NCBI GenBank assembly: GCA_963925735.1
Contig: CAWUUH010000019.1
Span: 1 to 7,099, forward strand
Source: UBA4582 sp013204195
GTDB lineage: Bacteria > Pseudomonadota > Gammaproteobacteria > Pseudomonadales > Azotimanducaceae
DNA length: 7,099 nt
Direction: 5' to 3'
Below are positions 1 to 5,690 of the stretch, in pieces (the first letter of the stretch is position 1; each line of letters opens with the position of its first letter). Below the pieces are notes generated by a model. The model searched no databases, was not told where the DNA came from, and was given only the letters and a program-made list of their open reading frames with translations. A program made the position numbers and the translations under genes.

Positions 1-1
1 A

Positions 2-1948
2 CTCAAACAAAACGGCTATTCAACAGGCTGCTTTGGTAAATGGCACCTGACGCCATCTTGGGAACAGAATCCCGCTGGACCCTTTGATCGCTGGCCCACA
101 GGCATGGGCTTCGAGCGTTTTTATGGCATCATCGGTGCCGAGGCATCGCACTGGGAGCCGCCAGTCTATGACCAGACAACAGCCGTGGAACCCCACCTTA
201 ACAAGCCTGGCTATCACCTCACCGAAGACCTGGCCGACAAGGCCATTGAGTGGATTGCCCGGCAAAAAGTGTCCGCCCCAGACAAACCCTTCTTTTGCTA
301 TTTTGCGCCGGCGGCGGTACACGCGCCCCACCATGTGGCACCCAAGTGGAGCGAGGCCTTCAAGGGCCAGTTCGATAACGGCTGGGATGCCTTACGGGCC
401 GACATCTATGCCAAACAATTAGCCTCTGGGGTAATCCCCCCGGATACCGTACTGACCGAGCGCCCCGAACAAGTACCCGCCTGGGATGACTATCCCGATC
501 GCTATAAGCCGGTGGCGGCCCGCTTGATGGAGGTATTCGCGGGTTTTCTAGCCCACACAGACGCCCAGGTTGAACGGCTGATCGACAGTCTGACCGAGAT
601 GGAGTGCTTCGATAACACCCTGGTAATTTATCTGACGGGTGACAACGGCGCCTCGGCCGAGGGCACCGTGCATGGCGCCTGGAGTGCACCATCTTTTCAA
701 AATGGCGTGCCCGAAGATCCGGAATGGTTACTCGAGCATATGGCCGACTTTGGTACCGACCGCTGTGAAAACCACTTCAACGTAGGCTGGGCCTGGGCGC
801 TGGACTCCCCTTTTCAATGGATGAAGCAAGTGGCGTCTCACTTCGGTGGTACGCGCAACGCCCTGGCCGTCTCTTGGCCCAACAGCATCAAAGACACCGG
901 CGGCCTGCGCAGTCAGTTCCATCATGTTATCGATATCTTTCCGACGATTCTTGAGGTCGCCGGCATTCAGGCGCCCGACAAGGTCAACGGCATCACCCAA
1001 GACCCGGTACACGGCACCAGTATGGTCTATAGCTTTGACGACGCCGATGCACCCAGTACACACACTACGCAATACTTTGAAATTCTGGGTAATCGTGCGA
1101 TCTATCACGACGGCTGGATGGCCTCTTGTTTCCATGGCCGCCTGCCCTGGATTCGGTTTGCCGGCTTTGAGTTCGACGGCGAACAAGAGCGCTGGGAGCT
1201 GTATCACGTGGCCAAGAACTTTTCCCAGAGTGAAGACCTGGCCATGGTGCATCCCGACAAACTCATAGCCTTGCAGCAACTGTTTGACTCAGAGGCGAAA
1301 CGCTACGGTATCTATCCGTTACGAGACGCCTCAGCGAAACGGGGTGGCGACTATGCCGTGCCCCACTCGCTGGATGGCCACCCATCCATGACCTACACGC
1401 GGGCGCATACCCGCATGCCTGAGCATGCCATCATCAACCTGAAGAATGTCTCGCACCGCATCGCCGCCGAGATCACCCTCAAGGATGACCCCAGCACCGG
1501 CGTGATTGCCTGCCAGGGCGGCAATATGGCGGGCTGGAGCCTCTACCTGGATGAACAGGGTATACCCACCTATCTGTACAACTGGTTTGGTCACGAGTTT
1601 ACGTTTTTGAAGGCTGACGGTCCCTTGGGCTTAGGCCACCATCTGCTGGAGATGCACTACGCGCATGACGGTGGCTTTGCTGCCGGTGGGCTGGCGAGTC
1701 TGTACGTCGATTCGACCTTGGTCAGCCAGGCACGAATCGAACGCACGGTGCCGGTGGTCTTTTCCATGAGCGGTGAAACCTTTGACGTGGGTCGCGATAC
1801 GGGCTCGCCCGTTGGGCCTTATCCCCATAATTTCCCCTTCGCCGGCGAGATTCATGGGGTCACGCTCGAGCGCCTAACCGAACCTGACGAGGCCGTTAAA
1901 ATCGCTGAGCGTAAGGCGCGCTTCGCGGCGGGTTTGAGTTCTCAGTAA
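2..1948 (+). CDS. Long arylsulfatase (sulfatase family S1), 5'-truncated by the window edge
   Basis: Hydrolyses sulfate esters, with calcium and a formylglycine as cofactors. The reading frame is open from base 2; the ATG at 104 is internal, because the frame upstream of it encodes the sulfatase block GYSTGCFGKWHL (bases 14-49). The N-terminal metal aspartates and the CxPSR formylglycine motif lie outside the window. Visible active-site candidates, by analogy with Pseudomonas AtsA, are Lys (38-40) and His (44-46) of GKWH, His (320-322) in AAVHAPHH, the metal-binding pair Asp-Asn (641-646) in LTGDNGAS, and Lys (824-826) before SHFGGTRN. The block HHVIDIFPTILEVAG follows at about 920-964. The last ~180 residues look like a beta-rich C-terminal domain, with FDVGRDTGSPV near the end, as in the long (about 750-800 residue) bacterial arylsulfatases. 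A terminator follows the TAA, so the gene probably ends its transcript. Substrate unknown; localisation unknown because any signal peptide is outside the window. Confidence 0.93.
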   Translation, partial: LKQNGYSTGCFGKWHLTPSWEQNPAGPFDRWPTGMGFERFYGIIGAEASHWEPPVYDQTTAVEPHLNKPGYHLTEDLADKAIEWIARQKVSAPDKPFFCYFAPAAVHAPHHVAPKWSEAFKGQFDNGWDALRADIYAKQLASGVIPPDTVLTERPEQVPAWDDYPDRYKPVAARLMEVFAGFLAHTDAQVERLIDSLTEMECFDNTLVIYLTGDNGASAEGTVHGAWSAPSFQNGVPEDPEWLLEHMADFGTDRCENHFNVGWAWALDSPFQWMKQVASHFGGTRNALAVSWPNSIKDTGGLRSQFHHVIDIFPTILEVAGIQAPDKVNGITQDPVHGTSMVYSFDDADAPSTHTTQYFEILGNRAIYHDGWMASCFHGRLPWIRFAGFEFDGEQERWELYHVAKNFSQSEDLAMVHPDKLIALQQLFDSEAKRYGIYPLRDASAKRGGDYAVPHSLDGHPSMTYTRAHTRMPEHAIINLKNVSHRIAAEITLKDDPSTGVIACQGGNMAGWSLYLDEQGIPTYLYNWFGHEFTFLKADGPLGLGHHLLEMHYAHDGGFAAGGLASLYVDSTLVSQARIERTVPVVFSMSGETFDVGRDTGSPVGPYPHNFPFAGEIHGVTLERLTEPDEAVKIAERKARFAAGLSSQ

Positions 1949-1963
1949 CCTATCAAGACGCAC

Positions 1964-1993
1964 GGGGGCTGACTGCGACCAGCTCCCTTTTTT
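1964..1993 (+). terminator. Rho-independent terminator after the sulfatase
   Basis: GGGGGCTG (1964-1971) pairs with CAGCTCCC (1980-1987) as an 8-bp stem with one G-T wobble and an 8-base loop. Six T residues follow directly (1988-1993). It starts 16 bases after the sulfatase stop codon, so the sulfatase transcript should end here and the next gene should have its own promoter. Confidence 0.82.
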
Positions 1994-2061
1994 GATGAAT
2001 ATCAGCCTGATTATCGGGCGCGTTTATTAGGCATTAGTGTTATTCACAGGCAGGAATCAGC

Positions 2062-2676
2062 ATGGTTGATTTATTCGAAGAAAAAGCTAAAGACTGGGAC
2101 AAAGACGACTTCAAAACCCGGCTGTCTCGCGCTATCGGCACCACCATGCTCGAGCGTCTCGATTTTACTGCGGACATGGATATCATGGACTTTGGCGCCG
2201 GCACTGGTCTGATTGCGGGGCACCTGGCACCCAAGGTTGCGCATATTGCTGCCGTGGATATTTCGCAAGCCATGCTTGATCGCTTGGCGGCCAAGCCTGA
2301 GCTGCGGGGCAAGGTCGACACCCTATGCCAAGACATTATGGACCATCCGCTGCCGCAAAAATTTGACGTCATCGTCAGCGCTATGGCCATGCACCATGTG
2401 GAGGATACCGACAAGCTCATCGAAAGTTTTGCGGCCCACCTGAAAGCCGGTGGCCGAGTGGCACTGGCCGACTTGGACCACGAAGATGGCACCTTTCACC
2501 CGGCAGGCACCACCGGCGTGTTTCATGCGGGTTTCAAGCGTGACCTATTGCAGCGACTGCTGAACAAGCATGGCATCAGCGATGTGCAGTTTGTCACGGC
2601 TTATGCCGTTGAGCGTGGCGACAAGGTCTTTCCTATTTTTCTGGTGCTGGGCCAAAAGTCCGCACCAGCGGCTTAA
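2062..2676 (+). CDS. Class I SAM-dependent methyltransferase, small (204 aa)
   Basis: Transfers a methyl group from S-adenosylmethionine to an unidentified acceptor; probably cytoplasmic. The start is supported by AGGAA at 2052-2056, five bases before the ATG. The protein is essentially one Rossmann-like methyltransferase domain: motif I IMDFGAGTGLIA at residues 41-52 (SAM-binding glycine loop), the acidic ribose-binding position Asp66 in VDIS, a motif II/III region CQDIMD at 89-94, and the post-motif AMAMHHVED at 107-115, followed by LKAGGRVALADLDHEDG (127-143), which matches motif VI. This resembles UbiE/Methyltransf_11-type enzymes, but at 204 residues it lacks an added substrate domain. 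The 113 bases upstream contain the sulfatase terminator; 91 bases separate it from the downstream GST gene. It could be a small-molecule methylase or a resistance-type enzyme; the sequence does not decide. Confidence 0.9.
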   Translation: MVDLFEEKAKDWDKDDFKTRLSRAIGTTMLERLDFTADMDIMDFGAGTGLIAGHLAPKVAHIAAVDISQAMLDRLAAKPELRGKVDTLCQDIMDHPLPQKFDVIVSAMAMHHVEDTDKLIESFAAHLKAGGRVALADLDHEDGTFHPAGTTGVFHAGFKRDLLQRLLNKHGISDVQFVTAYAVERGDKVFPIFLVLGQKSAPAA

Positions 2677-2711
2677 GCTTTTTAGTGTCGGCACCCCAAC
2701 AATCACGCTGT

Positions 2712-2731
2712 AAGCTTAGCCGGCTAAGGTT
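2712..2731. promoter_or_regulatory. Near-perfect 20-bp palindrome upstream of the GST gene (candidate operator)
   Basis: CTTAGCCGGCTAAG (2715-2728) is a perfect 14-bp inverted repeat. The outer AA (2712-2713) and TT (2730-2731) extend it to 20 bp with a single G/G mismatch pair. It has no spacer loop, so it looks more like a dimeric regulator site than an RNA hairpin, and no T-tract follows. It lies 36 bases before the GST start codon. The operator role is an inference; a chance palindrome is possible. Confidence 0.35.
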
Positions 2732-2767
2732 GCCGCGCAATCCACTGCCATTATTTGGAGTTTCCAT

Positions 2768-3460
2768 ATGAAGTTATACACCGGTGATCTCAGCCCCTAC
2801 TCTGCCAAGGTGAGAATTCAGATTTATGCCATGGGCATCAGCGACGATATTACCTTTGACCTGCCGATCGCGACGTTTTATCAAGGCAAATTTAAGGACA
2901 TCTCACCCATCGGCCGTATTCCCGTGCTGGAAACCGATGAAGGCATTATTCCTGAGTCAGAGGTCATCGCTGAGTATCTCGACGAGCTTTACCCAGAAAA
3001 ATCTCTGATGCAGGGTAAGACTCTCAAAGAGAAAGCCGATATTCGCGTCATCTCTCGCATCGCCGACACTTACCTGATGAATAATATTTTTATGGCCCTG
3101 AGCCAGCTTGACCCAAGCAAGCGCAACGAAGCGGTCATTGATCTGTTGATGGGTCAGGTAGAACGCGGCATGGCGGCCCTGGAAAAACATATTAATGCTG
3201 ACGGTTTCGCCACCGGCACGACCCTGAGCCGAGCCGACGCCTCACTGGCACCGGCCTTATTTATGTGTGAGAACACCGTGCCACGGTTTGGCCGAACGAG
3301 CCCCATTGAAGGCACCACCAAGGTCAAAGATTACTGGCGCCGCATTCAGACCAATGAACACTGCAAACGCGCCCTCGACGAGATGCTGAGGGGTTTACAG
3401 GCGCGCATGGACGGCTCTGAACAAAAGCTGGCCAAAGCGGCGATTGCTAAAGCCACTTGA
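2768..3460 (+). CDS. Glutathione S-transferase family protein (230 aa)
   Basis: Probable cytoplasmic glutathione transferase or isomerase. The start is supported by TTGGAG at 2755-2760, seven bases before the ATG. The N-terminal thioredoxin-like domain (about residues 1-78) begins MKLYTGDLSPYSAKVRI. Its SPYS segment (Ser9-Ser12) sits where serine- or cysteine-type GSTs carry the catalytic residue and recalls the SxCS motif of zeta-class enzymes. The cis-proline loop is GRIPVLETDEG, with Pro52. The glutathione gamma-glutamyl contact is the Glu63-Ser64 pair of ESEVIAEYLDELYP. The helical C-terminal domain (about 88-215) holds the N-capping box Ser154-x-x-Asp157 in LSRADASLAPALF. The last ~15 residues are a lysine/alanine-rich tail. 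Length is normal for the family. Class assignment is uncertain: zeta-like (maleylacetoacetate isomerase type) is possible, but the Cys of the classic SSCS motif is replaced by Tyr. It lies between a methyltransferase and a BVMO, consistent with a catabolic or detoxification role (inference). Confidence 0.9.
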   Translation: MKLYTGDLSPYSAKVRIQIYAMGISDDITFDLPIATFYQGKFKDISPIGRIPVLETDEGIIPESEVIAEYLDELYPEKSLMQGKTLKEKADIRVISRIADTYLMNNIFMALSQLDPSKRNEAVIDLLMGQVERGMAALEKHINADGFATGTTLSRADASLAPALFMCENTVPRFGRTSPIEGTTKVKDYWRRIQTNEHCKRALDEMLRGLQARMDGSEQKLAKAAIAKAT

Positions 3461-3466
3461 GGTTCA

Positions 3467-3485
3467 GGGCCCGACTGGGCCTCTT
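3467..3485 (+). terminator. Weak hairpin just after the GST gene
   Basis: GGGCCC (3467-3472) and GGGCCT (3477-3482) form a 5-bp GC stem plus one G-T closing pair around a GACT loop, six bases after the GST stop codon. Only a short, interrupted T-run follows (CTCTTAAT), so termination would be inefficient at best. It could instead be an attenuating or RNA-stabilising hairpin. Confidence 0.3.
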
Positions 3486-3557
3486 AATATGCCAGGCAAT
3501 GAGCCGATGCCGGCCACTGCCGCCGCGCTAACTATCTTGCCTGAATTCATCAGACAC

Positions 3558-3586
3558 TTTACATTCGAACATACCTGCTGTAGTAA
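3558..3586 (+). promoter_or_regulatory. Possible sigma-70 promoter for the BVMO gene
   Basis: TTTACA (3558-3563, one mismatch from TTGACA) is followed after 17 bases by TAGTAA (3581-3586), a poor -10 match. The position, about 30-40 bases before the ribosome binding site at 3609-3612, is suitable. The 162-base gap after the GST gene leaves room for an independent promoter. The weak -10 keeps this tentative. Confidence 0.25.
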
Positions 3587-3622
3587 ACAGGGTTGGGATT
3601 ATTTATATAGGACGAGCTATTA

Positions 3623-5230
3623 ATGAGTACTGTCAATTCAGTAACAACAGATCTTGACGCCGTGGTTGTCGGTGCGGGTTTCGCGGGTATTTATTCTCTT
3701 CAAAACTTGCGTAACAAGGGATTTAAAACCCGAGTTTATGAAGCGGCCGGCGGGGTTGGCGGCACTTGGTATTGGAACCGCTATCCGGGCGCTCGGTGTG
3801 ACATTCCGAGCCTGCAGTACTCCTATAGTTTTGACGAGACCTTGCAGCAGGAGTGGCAGTGGAAAAACAAATATTCCGACCAGGCAGATATTCTGAATTA
3901 CGCCAATCATGTGGTTGATCGATTCGACCTGCGCAAAGACATCCAGTTCGATACCCGTATTGTCAGTGCCATATTCGATGAAGACCATAATTTCTGGACG
4001 ATCACCACCGACGCTGGCGAGTCTGTGACCGCCCGACATTTCGTGTTAGCCACCGGCTGCCTTTCCACTTCCAACATCCCTGAATTTGAAGGCTTCGACG
4101 ACTACCAGGGTAAGGCTTATCATTCCGGGCGCTGGCCTCAAGAGCCGGTGGATTTAACCGGCAAGAAAGTTGCCATTATTGGCAGTGGTTCCACCGCGAT
4201 TCAGGCAATTCCAGCAGTGGCAGAACTAGCGGGACATTTGTATTCTTTTCAACGTACGCCGCAGTTCACCATTCCCCAGCATAACGAGCCCTTGAACCCG
4301 GAAATCGAAAAGCAGATCAAGAGTCGTTATGCCACTTATCGAGATGAAAACTATCACAGCCCCTTTGCTCAGGAAGTCTCTGGCAACTTTGAAACGAACA
4401 CGTTCGATGTTAGCGATGAAGAACGTACTGCCGAGTATGAACGTCGTTGGCAGATGGGCGGTTTCGCATTTCTGGTGGCCTATGCTGATTCTGGCTCGGA
4501 TCGCGTGGCGAATGAAACCATTGCCGACTTCGTCAGAGATAAAATTCGCGGTATCGTCAATGATCCGGCACTGGCCGAAAAGCTCTGCCCGGACTTTGTT
4601 TATGCGAGCAAGCGACCCGTGTTAGATACCAATTATTTCGAGACCTTTAACCGCGATAATGTCACCTTGGTAGACATTCGGGATAATGGCATCGAGCGAT
4701 TTACTGAAACGGGCATTCGCGCCAACGGCATCAATCATGAGGTTGACTGTGTCATCTTCGCCACCGGCTTTGATGCCCTGACCGGCACGCTGAATAAAAT
4801 GGAAATTCGTGGCCGTGGCGGCAGATTGCTCAAAGACAAATGGGCAGAGGGTCCGAAAGCCTATTTGGGACTGTGTGCCGAAGGCTTCCCCAACATGTAT
4901 GTGATTACCGGTCCAGGCAGCCCATCGGTGTTGACCAACATGATGGTGGCCATTGAGCAGCACGTGAACTTTATTGCCGATACCATGGTGCATATGCGCG
5001 CCAACGATCAAACCCGCATTGAGGCAAAACTAGAAGCCGAAGAGCCCTGGGTTGCCCACGTCAGCGAACTGGGCCACACGACACTGTTCACCGCCGGTGC
5101 CAACTGGTATTTCGGTGACAACATCCCCGGCAAGCCCCGCGTGTTTCTACCCCACGTCGACTGGGTTGGCTATGTAGAAAAGTGTGAAGACGTCGTCGAC
5201 AAAAACTACGATGGCTTCTCACTCGCCTAA
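3623..5230 (+). CDS. Type I Baeyer-Villiger monooxygenase, cyclohexanone monooxygenase-like (535 aa)
   Basis: FAD- and NADPH-dependent flavoprotein that uses O2 to insert an oxygen beside a carbonyl, giving an ester or lactone. The ATG is preceded by AGGA (3609-3612) with a 10-base spacer. The FAD-binding Rossmann motif is GAGFAG (17-22), followed by GGTWYWNRYPGARCDIPS (46-63), a signature of this enzyme group. The type I BVMO fingerprint FxGxxxHxxxW(P/D) appears as YQGKAYHSGRWP (161-172), with Tyr in place of the first Phe. The NADPH Rossmann motif is GSGSTA (187-192). Arg331 in SKRPVLDTNYFETFNRDNV is the likely catalytic arginine that stabilises the flavin peroxide (Arg337 of phenylacetone monooxygenase by analogy). 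The second conserved motif is ATGFDALTG (380-388), and GPGSPSVLTNM (430-440) is also typical. Full family length, apparently intact and cytoplasmic. Substrate not deducible; cyclic ketones, steroids or terpenoids are all possible. No intrinsic terminator follows; a repeat-rich spacer begins within 15 bases of the stop. Confidence 0.95.
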   Translation: MSTVNSVTTDLDAVVVGAGFAGIYSLQNLRNKGFKTRVYEAAGGVGGTWYWNRYPGARCDIPSLQYSYSFDETLQQEWQWKNKYSDQADILNYANHVVDRFDLRKDIQFDTRIVSAIFDEDHNFWTITTDAGESVTARHFVLATGCLSTSNIPEFEGFDDYQGKAYHSGRWPQEPVDLTGKKVAIIGSGSTAIQAIPAVAELAGHLYSFQRTPQFTIPQHNEPLNPEIEKQIKSRYATYRDENYHSPFAQEVSGNFETNTFDVSDEERTAEYERRWQMGGFAFLVAYADSGSDRVANETIADFVRDKIRGIVNDPALAEKLCPDFVYASKRPVLDTNYFETFNRDNVTLVDIRDNGIERFTETGIRANGINHEVDCVIFATGFDALTGTLNKMEIRGRGGRLLKDKWAEGPKAYLGLCAEGFPNMYVITGPGSPSVLTNMMVAIEQHVNFIADTMVHMRANDQTRIEAKLEAEEPWVAHVSELGHTTLFTAGANWYFGDNIPGKPRVFLPHVDWVGYVEKCEDVVDKNYDGFSLA

Positions 5231-5243
5231 ATCACCACTCATA

Positions 5244-5338
5244 TTGGGGTCGGAGTAAAGTGCCGGGGTAAGCAGCGATGCTATACCGGCGCTTGGCCTA
5301 CCCCAGCATTCCAGCATTTTTACCCCGACCCCAGCATT
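5244..5338. repeat. REP-like palindromic repeat element, copy 1
   Basis: The element is bounded by TGGGGTCGG (5245-5253) and its exact reverse complement CCGACCCCA (5325-5333). Inside, AAGTGCCGG (5258-5266) pairs with CCGGCGCTT (5286-5294). Continuing inward past a GG bulge and a single-base bulge, AGCA (5271-5274) pairs with TGCT (5279-5282); the four bases left in the loop are GCGA, except that the last A also pairs in some registers. The octamer CCAGCATT occurs three times, at 5303-5310, 5311-5318 and 5331-5338. The core (5259-5293) is about 28/35 identical by eye to copy 2 at 5559-5595, in the same orientation. It resembles REP/BIME elements mobilised by REP-associated tyrosine transposases, but no transposase gene is in the window, so that link is an inference. 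Confidence 0.6.
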
Positions 5339-5487
5339 TTTGGAATGGTGACCCATTAGAAGTAACCAGCCGACCCGTCAAAATGATGATTGATGGCGCC
5401 TGGGTTTCCCTCACCACTCGCCAAACCCTGCTACGGGATCGGTACGCCGACCTGCAGGACACAGAGATACCTTTCGGTTACCGATAA
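5338..5487 (+). pseudogene. C-terminal remnant of an amidohydrolase-family gene
   Basis: The frame 5338-5487 encodes FWNGDPLEVTSRPVKMMIDG then AWVSLTTRQTLLRDRYADLQ and ends IPFGYR at a TAA. The pattern W-x-GDPLEVTS ... V-x-x-x-I-x-G ... TRQTLLRDRY matches, from memory, the C-terminal end of imidazolonepropionase-like metal-dependent amidohydrolases, whose complete proteins are usually about 400 residues or more. The catalytic metal-binding barrel is entirely missing. The recognisable homology begins exactly where the repeat octamer CCAGCATT ends (5338), so the upstream part was probably lost when the repeat element arrived or by deletion between repeats. The frame can be read back to an ATG at 5278, but that start lies inside the repeat hairpin, has no convincing ribosome binding site, and the first 20 codons are repeat sequence. 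A short expressed peptide cannot be excluded. Confidence 0.55.
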
Positions 5488-5496
5488 ACCTTAGTA

Positions 5497-5538
5497 TTTG
5501 GGTCGGAGTATTTGGGTGGTAGTATTAAAGTCGGAGTC
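5497..5538. repeat. Degenerate 14-bp tandem repeat, three units
   Basis: Three adjoining 14-base units read TTTGGGTCGGAGTA (5497-5510), TTTGGGTGGTAGTA (5511-5524) and TTAAAGTCGGAGTC (5525-5538). Traces continue on both sides: TTAGTA at 5491-5496 and AGTCGCCGAGTA at 5539-5550. The unit core GGTCGGAGTA also occurs at the left edge of repeat copy 1 (GGTCGGAGTA, 5248-5257), so the array appears to be a local expansion of that element's terminal sequence. Confidence 0.65.
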
Positions 5539-5555
5539 AGTCGCCGAGTAATGAG

Positions 5556-5598
5556 TGCAGTGCCGGTGTAAACCGCCATGTTTTACCCCGGCACTGTA
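5556..5598. repeat. REP-like palindromic repeat, copy 2: 17-bp hairpin
   Basis: TGCAGTGCCGGTGTAAA (5556-5572) pairs with TTTACCCCGGCACTGTA (5582-5598) around a 9-base loop. The stem is 17 pairs with one T/C mismatch and one G-T wobble. Its core matches copy 1 at 5259-5293 in the same orientation. No T-run follows, so it is not a classical terminator, although such a hairpin just upstream of the sigma factor gene could still affect read-through or mRNA stability. CCGACCCCAGCATT follows at 5602-5615, an exact 14-base copy of 5325-5338. Confidence 0.7.
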
Positions 5599-5601
5599 AC
5601 A

Positions 5602-5615
5602 CCGACCCCAGCATT
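5602..5615. repeat. 14-bp exact direct repeat of 5325-5338
   Basis: CCGACCCCAGCATT occurs identically at 5325-5338 and 5602-5615. The two copies close the right ends of repeat copies 1 and 2 and thus bracket the amidohydrolase remnant. They could be the conserved right boundary of the element, or the substrate for a past recombination event. Confidence 0.7.
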
Positions 5616-5678
5616 CACAGTCGTCACTGGCGGAAAAACAGCCCTCAATCGTCTACACTCCCATGCCTAATTTAAAAC

Positions 5679-5684
5679 GGGGGA
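5679..5684 (+). promoter_or_regulatory. Ribosome binding site supporting the GTG start of the sigma factor
   Basis: GGGGGA lies six bases before GTG 5691. An in-frame TAA at 5673-5675 excludes any start further upstream, and the next in-frame ATG (5742) would remove part of sigma region 2. GTG is therefore the best start. Confidence 0.6.
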
Positions 5685-5690
5685 TCAGCC

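Noticed and set aside
728..1279. 183-codon reverse-strand open frame inside the sulfatase gene
   Set aside because: It lies opposite a strongly supported coding region, has no recognisable domain and fits the usual antisense shadow of GC-rich codons.
104..1948. ATG at 104 as the start of the sulfatase
   Set aside because: The frame is open to the left edge and encodes the conserved GKWH block before this ATG, so the real start is upstream of the window.
2040..2492. 150-codon reverse-strand open frame opposite the methyltransferase
   Set aside because: Serine-rich, low-complexity translation antisense to clear SAM-binding motifs; no family resemblance.
5278..5487. Complete 69-residue gene starting at ATG 5278
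   Set aside because: The start lies in the repeat hairpin and the first ~20 codons are repeat sequence with no good ribosome binding site. The remnant reading from 5338 explains the frame better.
5491..5552. CRISPR array
   Set aside because: The 14-base units adjoin without spacers and differ from one another, and no cas gene is present.
5556..5598. Classical rho-independent terminator for the BVMO gene
   Set aside because: The hairpin is strong but has no T-run after it on either strand and is over 300 bases from the BVMO stop; it is better explained as a repeat copy.
5654..5659. TACACT as the -10 box of the sigma factor promoter
   Set aside because: No acceptable -35 hexamer 16-18 bases upstream; too weak to list as a feature.
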